This document shows, piece by piece, positions 42,875 to 51,449 of a stretch of DNA of 64,000 bases. The DNA comes from Usitatibacter palustris (GTDB lineage: Bacteria > Pseudomonadota > Gammaproteobacteria > Burkholderiales > Usitatibacteraceae). The notes under the pieces are model-generated. The model saw only the letters and a program-made list of their open reading frames with translations. It was not told where the DNA came from and did not search any database. The DNA is taken from the NCBI RefSeq assembly GCF_013003985.1, contig NZ_CP053073.1, forward strand, positions 3,658,001 through 3,722,000, in the 5' to 3' direction. How positions within the stretch are numbered: position 1 is the stretch's first letter; the number at the start of each line of letters is the position of its first letter. The position numbers and the translations under genes are program-made.

Positions 42875-43610
42875 GTCCCGAGGAGAGCTCAGCGACGAAA
42901 TCATAGGTGTCGCCGCGATAGTACGACTGGCTGAACTCCACCGCGCGGCCGTCGCGCAGGAAGCCCACGCGTTCGACGAGCAATCCCGCGTCGCCCTCGT
43001 GCGCATGAAGGAGCTTCGCGTGCTCCGCATTGAGGAGCAGCGCGCGAAGCCGCTGCAGCGCCCGCACCGGACGGCTGCCCGCCTGCTCGAGCGCCTCATA
43101 TAAGGAGTTGTCCACCGACGCGAGCGAAGGAAGGCTCGAGGCGACGATGGTCGCGAACTCGAGCGCCATGGGCGCATCGTCCGCGTAGCGCAGGCGATGG
43201 AACCGGAAGACCGGCTCGCCCGGCGAGAGCTGCAGCGTGAACGCCTCTTCCGGCGTCACGGTGCCTTCGGACTTGCGAAGCCACACGCTGTGCGGCGTGC
43301 GGCCGCGCGCGCGCATGTCCTCGGAGAACGATGTGAGCTTCGCGAAGTTCTTCTCGATGCGCGCGGCGACGAAATTGCCCGAGCCCTGGCGGCGGATGAT
43401 CACGCCCTCCTCGACCAGGCCGTCGATCGCCTTGCGAACGGTAATGCGGGAAACCGCGAGCTCGGTCGCCAGTTGCCGCTCGGCCGGAAGCGCGTCGTCG
43501 GGCCCGAGGACGCGGGTGGCGATCGCCTCCCGGATGGCGCGCTGGAGCTGCTGGTAGAGCGGCAGGCTGTTGTTCGGGTCCAGCTTCAGGACCGCTCCCA
43601 GCGACGTCAT
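42867..43610 (-). CDS. GntR/HutC-family regulator of the nag locus (NagR-like)
   Basis: 247 residues. N-terminal winged HTH (PLYQQLQRAIREAIATRVLG...ERQLATELAVSRITVRKAID...IIRRQGSGNFV), then a UTRA effector domain (SEGTVTPEEAFTLQLSPGEP; VEFSQSYYRGDTYDFVAEL). HutC-type UTRA domains bind phosphosugars, here probably GlcN-6-P or GlcNAc-6-P. It is the first gene of the minus-strand operon, divergent from the TonB receptor, so it probably controls both. Confidence 0.92.
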   Translation of the reverse strand: MTSLGAVLKLDPNNSLPLYQQLQRAIREAIATRVLGPDDALPAERQLATELAVSRITVRKAIDGLVEEGVIIRRQGSGNFVAARIEKNFAKLTSFSEDMRARGRTPHSVWLRKSEGTVTPEEAFTLQLSPGEPVFRFHRLRYADDAPMALEFATIVASSLPSLASVDNSLYEALEQAGSRPVRALQRLRALLLNAEHAKLLHAHEGDAGLLVERVGFLRDGRAVEFSQSYYRGDTYDFVAELSSGHE

Positions 43611-43635
43611 CGGGTGTTTTCCTCGAATGTTTGTG

Positions 43636-43741
43636 CTACCACTACAGTACCAATAGTAGCCCTTGCCGGGCTTTTGCGCCTAGAGCCTAGCATTTTATTT
43701 TTTCCAGTGGTAGTGTTTTGGCACGCACTGGTAGTACAGTG
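43636..43741. promoter_or_regulatory. Divergent nag promoter region with four TGGTAG half-sites
   Basis: Between nagR and the receptor (43611-43811) a TGGTAG-type motif occurs four times: CTACCACTAC and GTACCAATAG (43636-43659), AGTGGTAGTG (43706-43715) and CACTGGTAGTACAGTG (43726-43741, itself a dyad). The arrangement suits a GntR dimer blocking both promoters. Identity with a known NagR box is not claimed. Confidence 0.6.
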
Positions 43742-43811
43742 GCATGAGATTGGTTGCAGGAGTGAGTCTTTTTTTGTTCAGGGTCCAACGTCCAAATACT
43801 GGGGAGAGGTC

Positions 43812-46526
43812 ATGAAACTCAAGCAAACACCCATCGCTTCGGCCGTTGCGCTCGCGCTGATGGGCATGACGATGCAGGCGCAGGCGCAGCAGTCGACCGA
43901 CAAGGCAACGCAGATCGAGAAGGTGGAGGTGAAGGGCATTCGCGCCTCCCTCGAACGTTCTCTGGAAACCAAGCGCGCCGCCGATTCGCTGGTCGAAGTC
44001 ATCACCGCGGAAGACATCGGCAAGATGCCCGACAAGAACGTGGCCGACTCGTTGCAGCGCGTCCCCGGCGTGACGACGAGCTCGCAGTCGGGCGGCTCGG
44101 GCGGCTTCGATGAAAACGACCGCGTTTCCATGCGCGGCACGAACCCCAGCCTCACGCAGACGCTCATCAATGGCCACGCCGTCGCCTCGGCCGACTGGTT
44201 CGTGCTCGACCAAGTGGGCCTCGTCGGCCGCAGCGTGAGCTTCTCGATGCTGCCCTCCGAGCTCGTGGGCCAGGTCATCGTTCGCAAGAGCGCGACCGCC
44301 GACCTTACGGAAGGGGGTGTTGCCGGCGCGGTGGACATCCTCACGAGGAAGCCGCTGTCGTTCAAGAACAACCTCACGCTCGAAGGCACGCTCATGGGCG
44401 TGTACGCCGAGCGTCCGGACAAGTGGGATCCGCAGATCAACGCCCTCGTGAACTGGAAGAACGAAGCGGGCAATGTCGGCGTCCTGCTGCAGGGCTTCTC
44501 GGAAAAACGGAGCCTCCGCCGCGATGGCCAGGAGATCCTCGGCTACGGCCAGATCTCGCCCACCAGCGCGCTCGCCATCGCCCGTCCCGATCTCGCGAAC
44601 GTCTACTACCCGACGCTCATCGGCTCGTCGTTCTTCGAGCAGGAGCGCGAGCGCACCGGCGGCATGCTCGACGTGCAAGTGAAGATCAACAACGACCTCG
44701 AGGTCGACTTCAGCGCGTTCACCTCGAAGCTCGAGGCGAGCAACTACAACCGCAACTGGATGTTCTGGGGCAACCGCGTCATCGGCGGCGACAACCGCGT
44801 CCCGACGTCGTATCGCGTGCAGAACGGCACGCTCGTGGAAGCGGCGTGGGCCAACGCCGGCACGCCGGGCAACAACGTCGCGTACGCAGTCGTCGACGAG
44901 ATCTATCGTCCGGGCGCGTTCTCCGAGACGAACTTCTACAACTTCGACGTGAAGTGGCGCGCGAGCGACCGCCTCATGATCACCGGCAAGGTCGGCACGT
45001 CCGAAGGCAAGGGCGAGACGCCGGTGCAGCACGTGTTCGAAGGCGACGTGTTCAACACGGGCGCCGCGTATCGCCTCAACGGCATCAGCAACGGCGCCGA
45101 CGTTTCGTTCCCGAGCGGCAACCCCTCGTCGTTCACCGGCACGTCGCTCGACTGGATCTTCGGTGCGAGCCCTGCTTCGACGAAGGACAAGGAGAAGTAC
45201 GCGCAAGGCGATGCGGAGTACGGCTTCGACGGCGGCATGTTCAAGAACGTGAAGGCCGGATACCGCTGGGCCGAGCACACGCGCGAGACGCACCAGGTCG
45301 CGCAGGGTCCGAAGTGGTCGGCCGATCCGTTCGCCGCGGCGAACCTGCCGCGCTGGAACGGGGAGACGTATCCGGGCGACTTCGCCGACGGCATCGGCGG
45401 CAACTTCCCGCGCCAGCCGTGGATGCTCAACCCGGGCGAGCTCGCACGCTGGGGTGACCTCTACTCCAACCGCGATCCGCTCGAGCGCCAGTACTGGCCG
45501 GGCGAGTTCTCGATGAAGGAGAAGAACCAGGCCGTGTACGTGATGACCGACTTCGAGGGCAAGGGCTGGAGCGGCAACGTGGGCCTGCGCTTCGTCCGCA
45601 CCGAGGAGAAGGTCACCGTGAACGTCGGCATTCCCGAGCTGCCCGGCGGCATCTGCGCGCCGACCTCGTCGAACTGTCCGGTGCCCGGTGCCATCACGAC
45701 GTCGGCGTTCGGCTCGTTCTACCGCAAGGACATCAAGCACACGTACGACGACGTCCTGCCGAGCCTCAACCTGCGCTTCGACATCGACAAGGACCTCATC
45801 GGTCGCCTCGCCGCGACCCGCACCCTCGCGCGCCCGGACTACTCGGCGCTCGGCGGCTCGATCACGGCGGACGACACGACGCACACCGGCAACGGCGGCA
45901 ACCCGGACCTGAAGCCCATCATCTCCAACAACTTCGACGCGACACTCGAGTGGTACTACGCTCCGCGCGCGCTGCTGTCGGGGGGCCTGTTCTACATGGA
46001 CCTCGACAACTACGTGGGCTTCGGCACGTACCAGACGACGCTGCTCAACATCCGCAACGGCGCGTTCGAGACGTACACCATCGCAGCCCCCGTCAACAGC
46101 AAGGGCAAGGTGAAGGGCGCGGAACTGTCGTGGCAGCAGCCGTTCGGCTACGGCTTCGGCGCGACGGCGAACTACACGTACGCCGACGGCAAGGAGAACG
46201 GCGGCCACGACCTCGTGGGCACCTCGAAGAACACGTACAACCTCATCGGGTACTTCGAGAACAGCAAGTTCGGGGCGCGGCTCGCGTACAACTTCCGCTC
46301 CGCGTACTTCGTCGGCCTCGATCGTGCCACGCCGCAGTACCAGGACGATACGAAGACGTTGTCGGCGAACCTGAGCTACTACTTCAACGACAACCTGACG
46401 TTCACGTTCGATGCGATGAACCTGAACGACCCGATCCTCAAGATGTACGGGGCCAACAAGGACCAGCCGCGCGCGTTCTACCAGAACGGCCGGCAGTACT
46501 ACGTGGGCATCCGCATGAAGATGTAG
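43812..46526 (+). CDS. TonB-dependent receptor, probable chitooligosaccharide/GlcNAc uptake
   Basis: 904 residues, GGGGAGAGGTC before the ATG. Signal peptide (IASAVALALMGMTMQAQAQQ), plug domain (VEVITAEDIGKMPDKNVADS LQRVPGV; RVSMRGTNPSLTQTLINGH), and a barrel ending in YYVGIRMKM. The IGKMPDKNVADSLQRVPGV motif marks the large carbohydrate-receptor class common in GlcNAc/chitin loci. It should import oligosaccharides across the outer membrane with TonB energy. The 200-bp upstream region carries the regulator half-sites. Confidence 0.94.
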   Translation: MKLKQTPIASAVALALMGMTMQAQAQQSTDKATQIEKVEVKGIRASLERSLETKRAADSLVEVITAEDIGKMPDKNVADSLQRVPGVTTSSQSGGSGGFDENDRVSMRGTNPSLTQTLINGHAVASADWFVLDQVGLVGRSVSFSMLPSELVGQVIVRKSATADLTEGGVAGAVDILTRKPLSFKNNLTLEGTLMGVYAERPDKWDPQINALVNWKNEAGNVGVLLQGFSEKRSLRRDGQEILGYGQISPTSALAIARPDLANVYYPTLIGSSFFEQERERTGGMLDVQVKINNDLEVDFSAFTSKLEASNYNRNWMFWGNRVIGGDNRVPTSYRVQNGTLVEAAWANAGTPGNNVAYAVVDEIYRPGAFSETNFYNFDVKWRASDRLMITGKVGTSEGKGETPVQHVFEGDVFNTGAAYRLNGISNGADVSFPSGNPSSFTGTSLDWIFGASPASTKDKEKYAQGDAEYGFDGGMFKNVKAGYRWAEHTRETHQVAQGPKWSADPFAAANLPRWNGETYPGDFADGIGGNFPRQPWMLNPGELARWGDLYSNRDPLERQYWPGEFSMKEKNQAVYVMTDFEGKGWSGNVGLRFVRTEEKVTVNVGIPELPGGICAPTSSNCPVPGAITTSAFGSFYRKDIKHTYDDVLPSLNLRFDIDKDLIGRLAATRTLARPDYSALGGSITADDTTHTGNGGNPDLKPIISNNFDATLEWYYAPRALLSGGLFYMDLDNYVGFGTYQTTLLNIRNGAFETYTIAAPVNSKGKVKGAELSWQQPFGYGFGATANYTYADGKENGGHDLVGTSKNTYNLIGYFENSKFGARLAYNFRSAYFVGLDRATPQYQDDTKTLSANLSYYFNDNLTFTFDAMNLNDPILKMYGANKDQPRAFYQNGRQYYVGIRMKM

Positions 46527-46578
46527 GAGAGGTGAAGCCGTGAGGGTACTTGCTCACCCAGGAGCGAGATCCTCTTCC

Positions 46579-46609
46579 GGGCGGGGCAGGCAACTGCCCC
46601 GCCCTTTTT
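46579..46609 (+). terminator. Rho-independent terminator of the TonB receptor gene
   Basis: Perfect 11-bp stem GGGCGGGGCAG / CTGCCCCGCCC with a GCAA loop, followed by TTTTT. Ends the receptor transcript 53-83 bp after its stop, so the hexosaminidase and PTS genes probably need their own promoter. Confidence 0.9.
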
Positions 46610-46611
46610 AT

Positions 46612-46717
46612 GAAATAAGTGGGGTCAGACTCGACTTAATTTAATTCTGTGGATAACTGGGTCAGGCTACAGTTATCCACAGAATTAAATTAAGTCGAGT
46701 CTGACCCCACTTATTTC
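46612..46717. repeat. 106-bp perfect palindromic element, copy 1 (family B)
   Basis: Two perfectly complementary 48-bp arms (46612-46659 and 46670-46717) around a 10-nt centre. Each arm runs GAAATAAGTGGGGTCAGACT...TGTGGATAACTG. TGGGGTCAGACTC-type repeats are the kind mobilised by RAYT (IS200-like) transposases in other proteobacteria. The right end lies 11 bp from the hexosaminidase ATG. Confidence 0.95.
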
Positions 46718-46728
46718 CCTAATTGACC

Positions 46729-48993
46729 ATGACCAAGATCCTCCTGCTCCTTGCACTTGCCGGTTCCGCGCTTGCCGCGGAGCCCACCGTGATTCCCAAC
46801 CCCGCGTCGATCGCGCGCGCGCCCGGGAGCTTCGCGCTCGCGCGGGCGAGTGCGATCGTGGTGCCGGCCAACGATGCGCAGGCCGAGCGGATTGCGACTC
46901 GCCTTCGCGACCTGCTGGGCGTGAAGGCCGCGGTCGTCGTGGGTGCGCCGCGCGATGGCGCGATCAACCTTGTTCGCGAGGGTGCTGCGGGGGAAGGCTA
47001 CCGGCTCGACGTGACTGCGAAGCGCGTGACGATTGCGTCTTCCGGAACGGCGGGGCTCTTCCACGGCGGCACGACGCTGTGGCAACTGGCGAGTGCTCGC
47101 GATGCGCGTGGGTCGATCAGCGCGATGACGATCACCGATGCGCCACGCTTTTCGTGGCGCGGCGTGATGCTCGATTCCGCGCGCCACTACCAGTCGCCCG
47201 AGTTCATCAAGCGCTTCGTGGACTGGATGGCGATGCACAAGTTGAACGTCCTCCACTGGCACCTCACCGACGACCAGGCGTGGCGGATCGAGATCAAGAA
47301 GTATCCGAAGCTGACTTCCGTGGCCGCGTGGCGCGTGCCCGCGGGCTTCGCCAACGCGCCCCAGTACGGCGGCTTCTATTCGCAGGACACGGTGCGCGAG
47401 ATCGTCGCGTACGCCGCCGAGCGCCAGATCACGGTGGTGCCCGAAATCGAGATGCCCGGCCACGCCACGGCACCGATCGCCGCGTACCCCGAGCTCGCCT
47501 CCACCGCGACGCCGCCCACCGCGGCTTCGCCGGACTGGGGCGTGTTCGCCAATGCGTACAGCCCGGACGACGCGACCTTCACATTCCTCGAGGACGTCCT
47601 CACCGAAGTGATGGCGCTCTTTCCCTCGAAGTACATCCACGTCGGCGGCGACGAAGTCGAGAAGGAACAGTGGAAGCACTGGCCCGCCGCGCAGGCGCGC
47701 ATGAAGGAACTGGGCATCAGCGAACCCGCGGGGCTGCAGACGTACTTCACGCAGCGCATCGGCAAGTTCCTCGCCGCGAAGGGCCGCCGCCTCGTGGGCT
47801 GGGACGAGATCCTCACGCCGGGCATGCCGCAGGACGCGGTGGTGATGTCGTGGCGCGGCATCGAAGGCGCGCTCGAGGCCGCATCGAAAGGCCATGACGC
47901 GATCCTCTCGCCCTGGCCCACGCTCTACTTCGACAATCGCCAGGGCGCGGGCGCGGATGAACCTCCGGGCCGCGGCAACACCCAGACGCTCGAGACGGTG
48001 TATCGCTTCGAGCCGATGCCGCCGACGATCAAGCCCGAGCAGCGCCACCATGTTCTCGGCCTGCAGGGAAATCTCTGGAGCGAGCACATCCGCACCGAGC
48101 CGCGCATGGCGCACATGGCTTTCCCGCGCGCTGCGGCGATCGCGGAGCTCGGATGGTCGCAGCCGGAACGCCGGGACTGGAAGGATTTCCTGCGCCGGTT
48201 GCCCGATCAGTTCGCACGCTACGAAAACGTGGGGCTGCCGTATGCGGACAGCGCTTTCGCCGTGCGCGCGACGGTCACGCAGTTTGCCGCCGTGCCTCGC
48301 AGGACCGCGCGTGCGCAGGTCGAGCTCGCGACCCAGGTCGGCCAGGGCGAGATCCGCTACACGATCGACGGGAAGGACCCGACCGTGAAGTCGCCGCTGT
48401 ATCGCGCACCGCTGAGCGTCGTGCCCAAGGGGGAGCTTCGCGCGGCGGCCTTCTCCGGTGCGACGCGCCTTTCGCGTCCGCGTGTGTTCGCGCTCGCTCC
48501 TGAATTCGCCATGCGCCGCAAGAGCCAGGACCTGAAGCTGTGCACCGAGAACATCTCGCTCTCGCTCGAGGACGACGCGCCGCTCAACGGCGAGCGCGCC
48601 GCATTCCTCGTCGACGTGCAGAACCCGTGCTGGATCTATCCCGCGGTGGATCTCGATACGGTCGCCAGCATCGAGGCCGCCGTCGGCCAGATCCCGTTCA
48701 ACTTCCAGATCGGCGAAGCGGTGAAGAAGATCACCTTCCCGAAGCCGACCACGCCCGAGGGCGAGCTCGAAGTGCGCATCGATTCATGCACGGGCGACGT
48801 GATCGCGCGATTGCCCGTCCTGCCGGCGAGCGCATCGCAGGGCGTGACCACACTGCCCACGGCGAGGATCTCCGCGTCGGGCCGCCACGATCTGTGCCTT
48901 CGCTTCGCGCAACCCGCGCTGGAGCCCGTGTGGGTCATCGACTCGATCCGCCTGGTGCCGCGCGCGCCGGCCGCGGTCCTGCAGGCGCGCTGA
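46729..48993 (+). CDS. Beta-N-acetylhexosaminidase (GH20)
   Basis: 754 residues. Signal peptide MTKILLLLALAGSALAA. Glycohydro_20b-like N domain, then the TIM barrel: GVMLDSARHYQSPEFIKRFV, NVLHWHLTDDQAWRIEI, PEIEMPGH and the catalytic D308-E309 in YIHVGGDEVE. C-terminal CBM/Ig-like domain (ATQVGQGEIRYTIDGKDPTV) and a further beta domain. It cleaves terminal GlcNAc from chitooligosaccharides in the periplasm. No Shine-Dalgarno: the palindrome ends 11 bp before the ATG. Confidence 0.95.
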   Translation: MTKILLLLALAGSALAAEPTVIPNPASIARAPGSFALARASAIVVPANDAQAERIATRLRDLLGVKAAVVVGAPRDGAINLVREGAAGEGYRLDVTAKRVTIASSGTAGLFHGGTTLWQLASARDARGSISAMTITDAPRFSWRGVMLDSARHYQSPEFIKRFVDWMAMHKLNVLHWHLTDDQAWRIEIKKYPKLTSVAAWRVPAGFANAPQYGGFYSQDTVREIVAYAAERQITVVPEIEMPGHATAPIAAYPELASTATPPTAASPDWGVFANAYSPDDATFTFLEDVLTEVMALFPSKYIHVGGDEVEKEQWKHWPAAQARMKELGISEPAGLQTYFTQRIGKFLAAKGRRLVGWDEILTPGMPQDAVVMSWRGIEGALEAASKGHDAILSPWPTLYFDNRQGAGADEPPGRGNTQTLETVYRFEPMPPTIKPEQRHHVLGLQGNLWSEHIRTEPRMAHMAFPRAAAIAELGWSQPERRDWKDFLRRLPDQFARYENVGLPYADSAFAVRATVTQFAAVPRRTARAQVELATQVGQGEIRYTIDGKDPTVKSPLYRAPLSVVPKGELRAAAFSGATRLSRPRVFALAPEFAMRRKSQDLKLCTENISLSLEDDAPLNGERAAFLVDVQNPCWIYPAVDLDTVASIEAAVGQIPFNFQIGEAVKKITFPKPTTPEGELEVRIDSCTGDVIARLPVLPASASQGVTTLPTARISASGRHDLCLRFAQPALEPVWVIDSIRLVPRAPAAVLQAR

Positions 48994-48995
48994 CC

Positions 48996-51449
48996 ATGGC
49001 GAAGCTGACACTCGTCTCGCCGCTCGCCGGCTGGTGCCTGCCGCTCGAAGAGGTTCCCGATCCCGTGTTCGCGGAAAAGATGGCGGGCGATGGCGTTGCG
49101 ATCGATCCCATCGAAGGCGTGCTGCGCGCGCCGTGCGACGGCGAGATCGTTCCGCTGAAGGACGCGAAGCACGCACTGACCGTGCGCGCGACCGGCGGCA
49201 TCGACATCCTCGTCCACGTCGGCATCGATACGGTGGAGATGCACGGCGAAGGATTCGAGGCGCTCGTGAAGGGCGGCGATTATGTGCGCGCGGGCGATGC
49301 GCTGCTGCGTTTCGACCTCGATCTCGTGGCACGGCGCGCAAAGAGCACCGTCACGCCGATCCTGCTCGCCTCGCCCGGCAACGTGGTTCGCCGTGTCTCG
49401 GGCCGATCGCTCGTGGCCGGCGATTTCCTCATGGAGATCGAAGCGGCGGAAACCGTCGAGAGCACGAACCGGGGCGAGGAACACGTGCATCGCTTCTCCG
49501 TGCCGTTCGACCACGGCTTCCATGCGCGGCCCGCGGCCCTGGTGGCCGCCGCACTTCGCCCGCTCAGGGCGGACGTCGCGATCCTCGCGCGCGGCCGCAG
49601 CGGCAACGCGCGCAGCACCGTCGCCCTCATGGGGCTGGGCATTCGCTACGGCGAGACGATCGATGTGCGCGCGACCGGGCCGGACGCCGCGCGCGCGATC
49701 AAGGCGCTCGCCAACCTTCTCGCACCCGTGGCCGAGGTTCCCGTCGTCTCGCGCGATCCCATCGACGCCGTACCGCGCCGGGTGAAGGGCGTGATCGCGA
49801 GCCGCGGCTTCGCGGTCGGGATCGCGGTGCAGCTCGAGCGACCCGAGGCGCCGGTCGTGGAGAACGGCGAGGGCGAAGTGCAGGAGGAAGCGCACCTCGC
49901 CGCGGCTGTCCAGCGCGTGACGACGCACCTCGAGCAACTGCATGCGTCCGCGAAGGGCGAACAGAAGGCGATCCTCGCCGCGCACGTGGAGCTCGCGCAG
50001 GATCCGGATCTCGCGGCGCACGCGCACCTGTGGCTGCGGCGCGGCAAGAGTGCGGCGCATGCGTGGCGCGAATCGACGCGCTCGACGATCGCCGCGCTGG
50101 GCGCGCTCGACGACCCGCGCATGCGCGAACGCGTCGCGGACCTTCGCGACCTCGAAGGCCAGGTGCTGCGCGTGCTCGCGGGCGAATCGCCCGGCGACTC
50201 GCGGGTACTGCCCGACAAGGCGATCGTGCTCGCCGACGAACTGCTCCCTTCGCAATTGCTCGCACTCGATTTCGCGCGCGTCGCCGGCATCTGCACCGCG
50301 AGCGGCGGACCGACGTCGCACGTGGCGATCATTGCCGCGGCGCGCGGCATTCCGACGCTGGTCGCTGCCGGGCCCGCGGTCCTTCGCATCGCCGAAGGCA
50401 CGCCGCTCGTGGTCGATGCCGAACGCGGCCTGCTCGAAGTCGATCCCTCGCCCGTGGAGCTCGCCGAGATGCAGGCGGCCGTCGCCGCGCAGGCGAGCCA
50501 GCGTGCGGCCGATCTCGCTGCCGCAATCACACCCTGCCGCACGACCGATCATGTTGCCGTCGCGGTGTACGCGAACCTCGGCGCGCTGAAGGAAGCCGCC
50601 CCCGCGATCGCCAACGGCGCCGAGGGCTGCGGACTGCTGCGCACCGAGTTCCTGTTCCTCGAGCGTCACGAACCGCCGGGTGAGGACGAGCAGGCGCGCG
50701 AGTACCAGGCGATCGCCGATGCGCTTCAAGGCCGCCCGCTCGCGATCCGCACGCTCGACATCGGCGGCGACAAGCCCATTCCCTACCTGCCGATGCCGCG
50801 CGAGGACAATCCTGCATTGGGTCTCCGCGGATTGCGCACGAGCCTCTGGAAGCCCGAGCTGCTGCGCACGCAGTTGCGCGCGATCCTGCGCGTGAAGCCC
50901 GCGAGCGCGTGCCGCATCCTGCTGCCGATGGTCACCGACATCGAGGACCTCGTCACGGTGCGCGCCCTCCTCGACGAATGCGCGAAGGACCTCGGGATCG
51001 ACGCGACACCCGCGCTCGGCGTGATGATCGAAACGCCCGCCTCCGCGATGCTTGCCGACCAGCTCGCGGTGCACGCGGACTTCTTCTCGATCGGCACCAA
51101 CGATCTTTCGCAGTACACGCTCGCGATGGACCGCGGGCACCCGGAGCTCGCTGCCAAGCTCGATGCGCTGCATCCGGCGGTGCTGCGGCTCATCGACACG
51201 ATCTCGCAAGCCGCGCACGAAGCCGGCAGGGAAGTCGCCGTCTGTGGCGGTCTCGCCAGCGACCCCGCGGCGGTGCCGATCCTCGTGGGGCTGGGCATCC
51301 GCGAGATCTCCGTCGTGCCCGCGATGATCCCGCGGTTGAAGGCCACGATCCGCACCCTCGACGCACAACGCTGCGCGGAGCTCGCCGAGCGCGCGCTCAC
51401 GCTCGGCACCGCAACCGCCGTGCGTCAGATGATGGAGGCAGGACGATGA
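48996..51449 (+). CDS. ptsP: PTS fusion protein EIIA(Glc-type)-HPr-Enzyme I (NagF-like)
   Basis: 817 residues. Residues 1-150 are EIIA-Glc type (phospho-His H74 in DILVHVGIDTV). Residues 165-250 are HPr (H176 in GFHARPAA). Residues 262-810 are Enzyme I (H442 in GGPTSHVAIIA; LLRTEFLFLERHEPPGEDEQ; GTNDLSQYTLAMDR). One protein therefore carries phosphate from PEP to the EIIB of the next gene. The start lies 2 bp after the hexosaminidase stop and the end overlaps nagE by 4 bp. This matches the GlcNAc PTS layout known from Pseudomonas and Xanthomonas. Confidence 0.95.
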   Translation: MAKLTLVSPLAGWCLPLEEVPDPVFAEKMAGDGVAIDPIEGVLRAPCDGEIVPLKDAKHALTVRATGGIDILVHVGIDTVEMHGEGFEALVKGGDYVRAGDALLRFDLDLVARRAKSTVTPILLASPGNVVRRVSGRSLVAGDFLMEIEAAETVESTNRGEEHVHRFSVPFDHGFHARPAALVAAALRPLRADVAILARGRSGNARSTVALMGLGIRYGETIDVRATGPDAARAIKALANLLAPVAEVPVVSRDPIDAVPRRVKGVIASRGFAVGIAVQLERPEAPVVENGEGEVQEEAHLAAAVQRVTTHLEQLHASAKGEQKAILAAHVELAQDPDLAAHAHLWLRRGKSAAHAWRESTRSTIAALGALDDPRMRERVADLRDLEGQVLRVLAGESPGDSRVLPDKAIVLADELLPSQLLALDFARVAGICTASGGPTSHVAIIAAARGIPTLVAAGPAVLRIAEGTPLVVDAERGLLEVDPSPVELAEMQAAVAAQASQRAADLAAAITPCRTTDHVAVAVYANLGALKEAAPAIANGAEGCGLLRTEFLFLERHEPPGEDEQAREYQAIADALQGRPLAIRTLDIGGDKPIPYLPMPREDNPALGLRGLRTSLWKPELLRTQLRAILRVKPASACRILLPMVTDIEDLVTVRALLDECAKDLGIDATPALGVMIETPASAMLADQLAVHADFFSIGTNDLSQYTLAMDRGHPELAAKLDALHPAVLRLIDTISQAAHEAGREVAVCGGLASDPAAVPILVGLGIREISVVPAMIPRLKATIRTLDAQRCAELAERALTLGTATAVRQMMEAGR

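Noticed and set aside
43695..46208. 837-aa minus-strand open frame
   Set aside because: Antisense of the TonB receptor; no signal, no motif.
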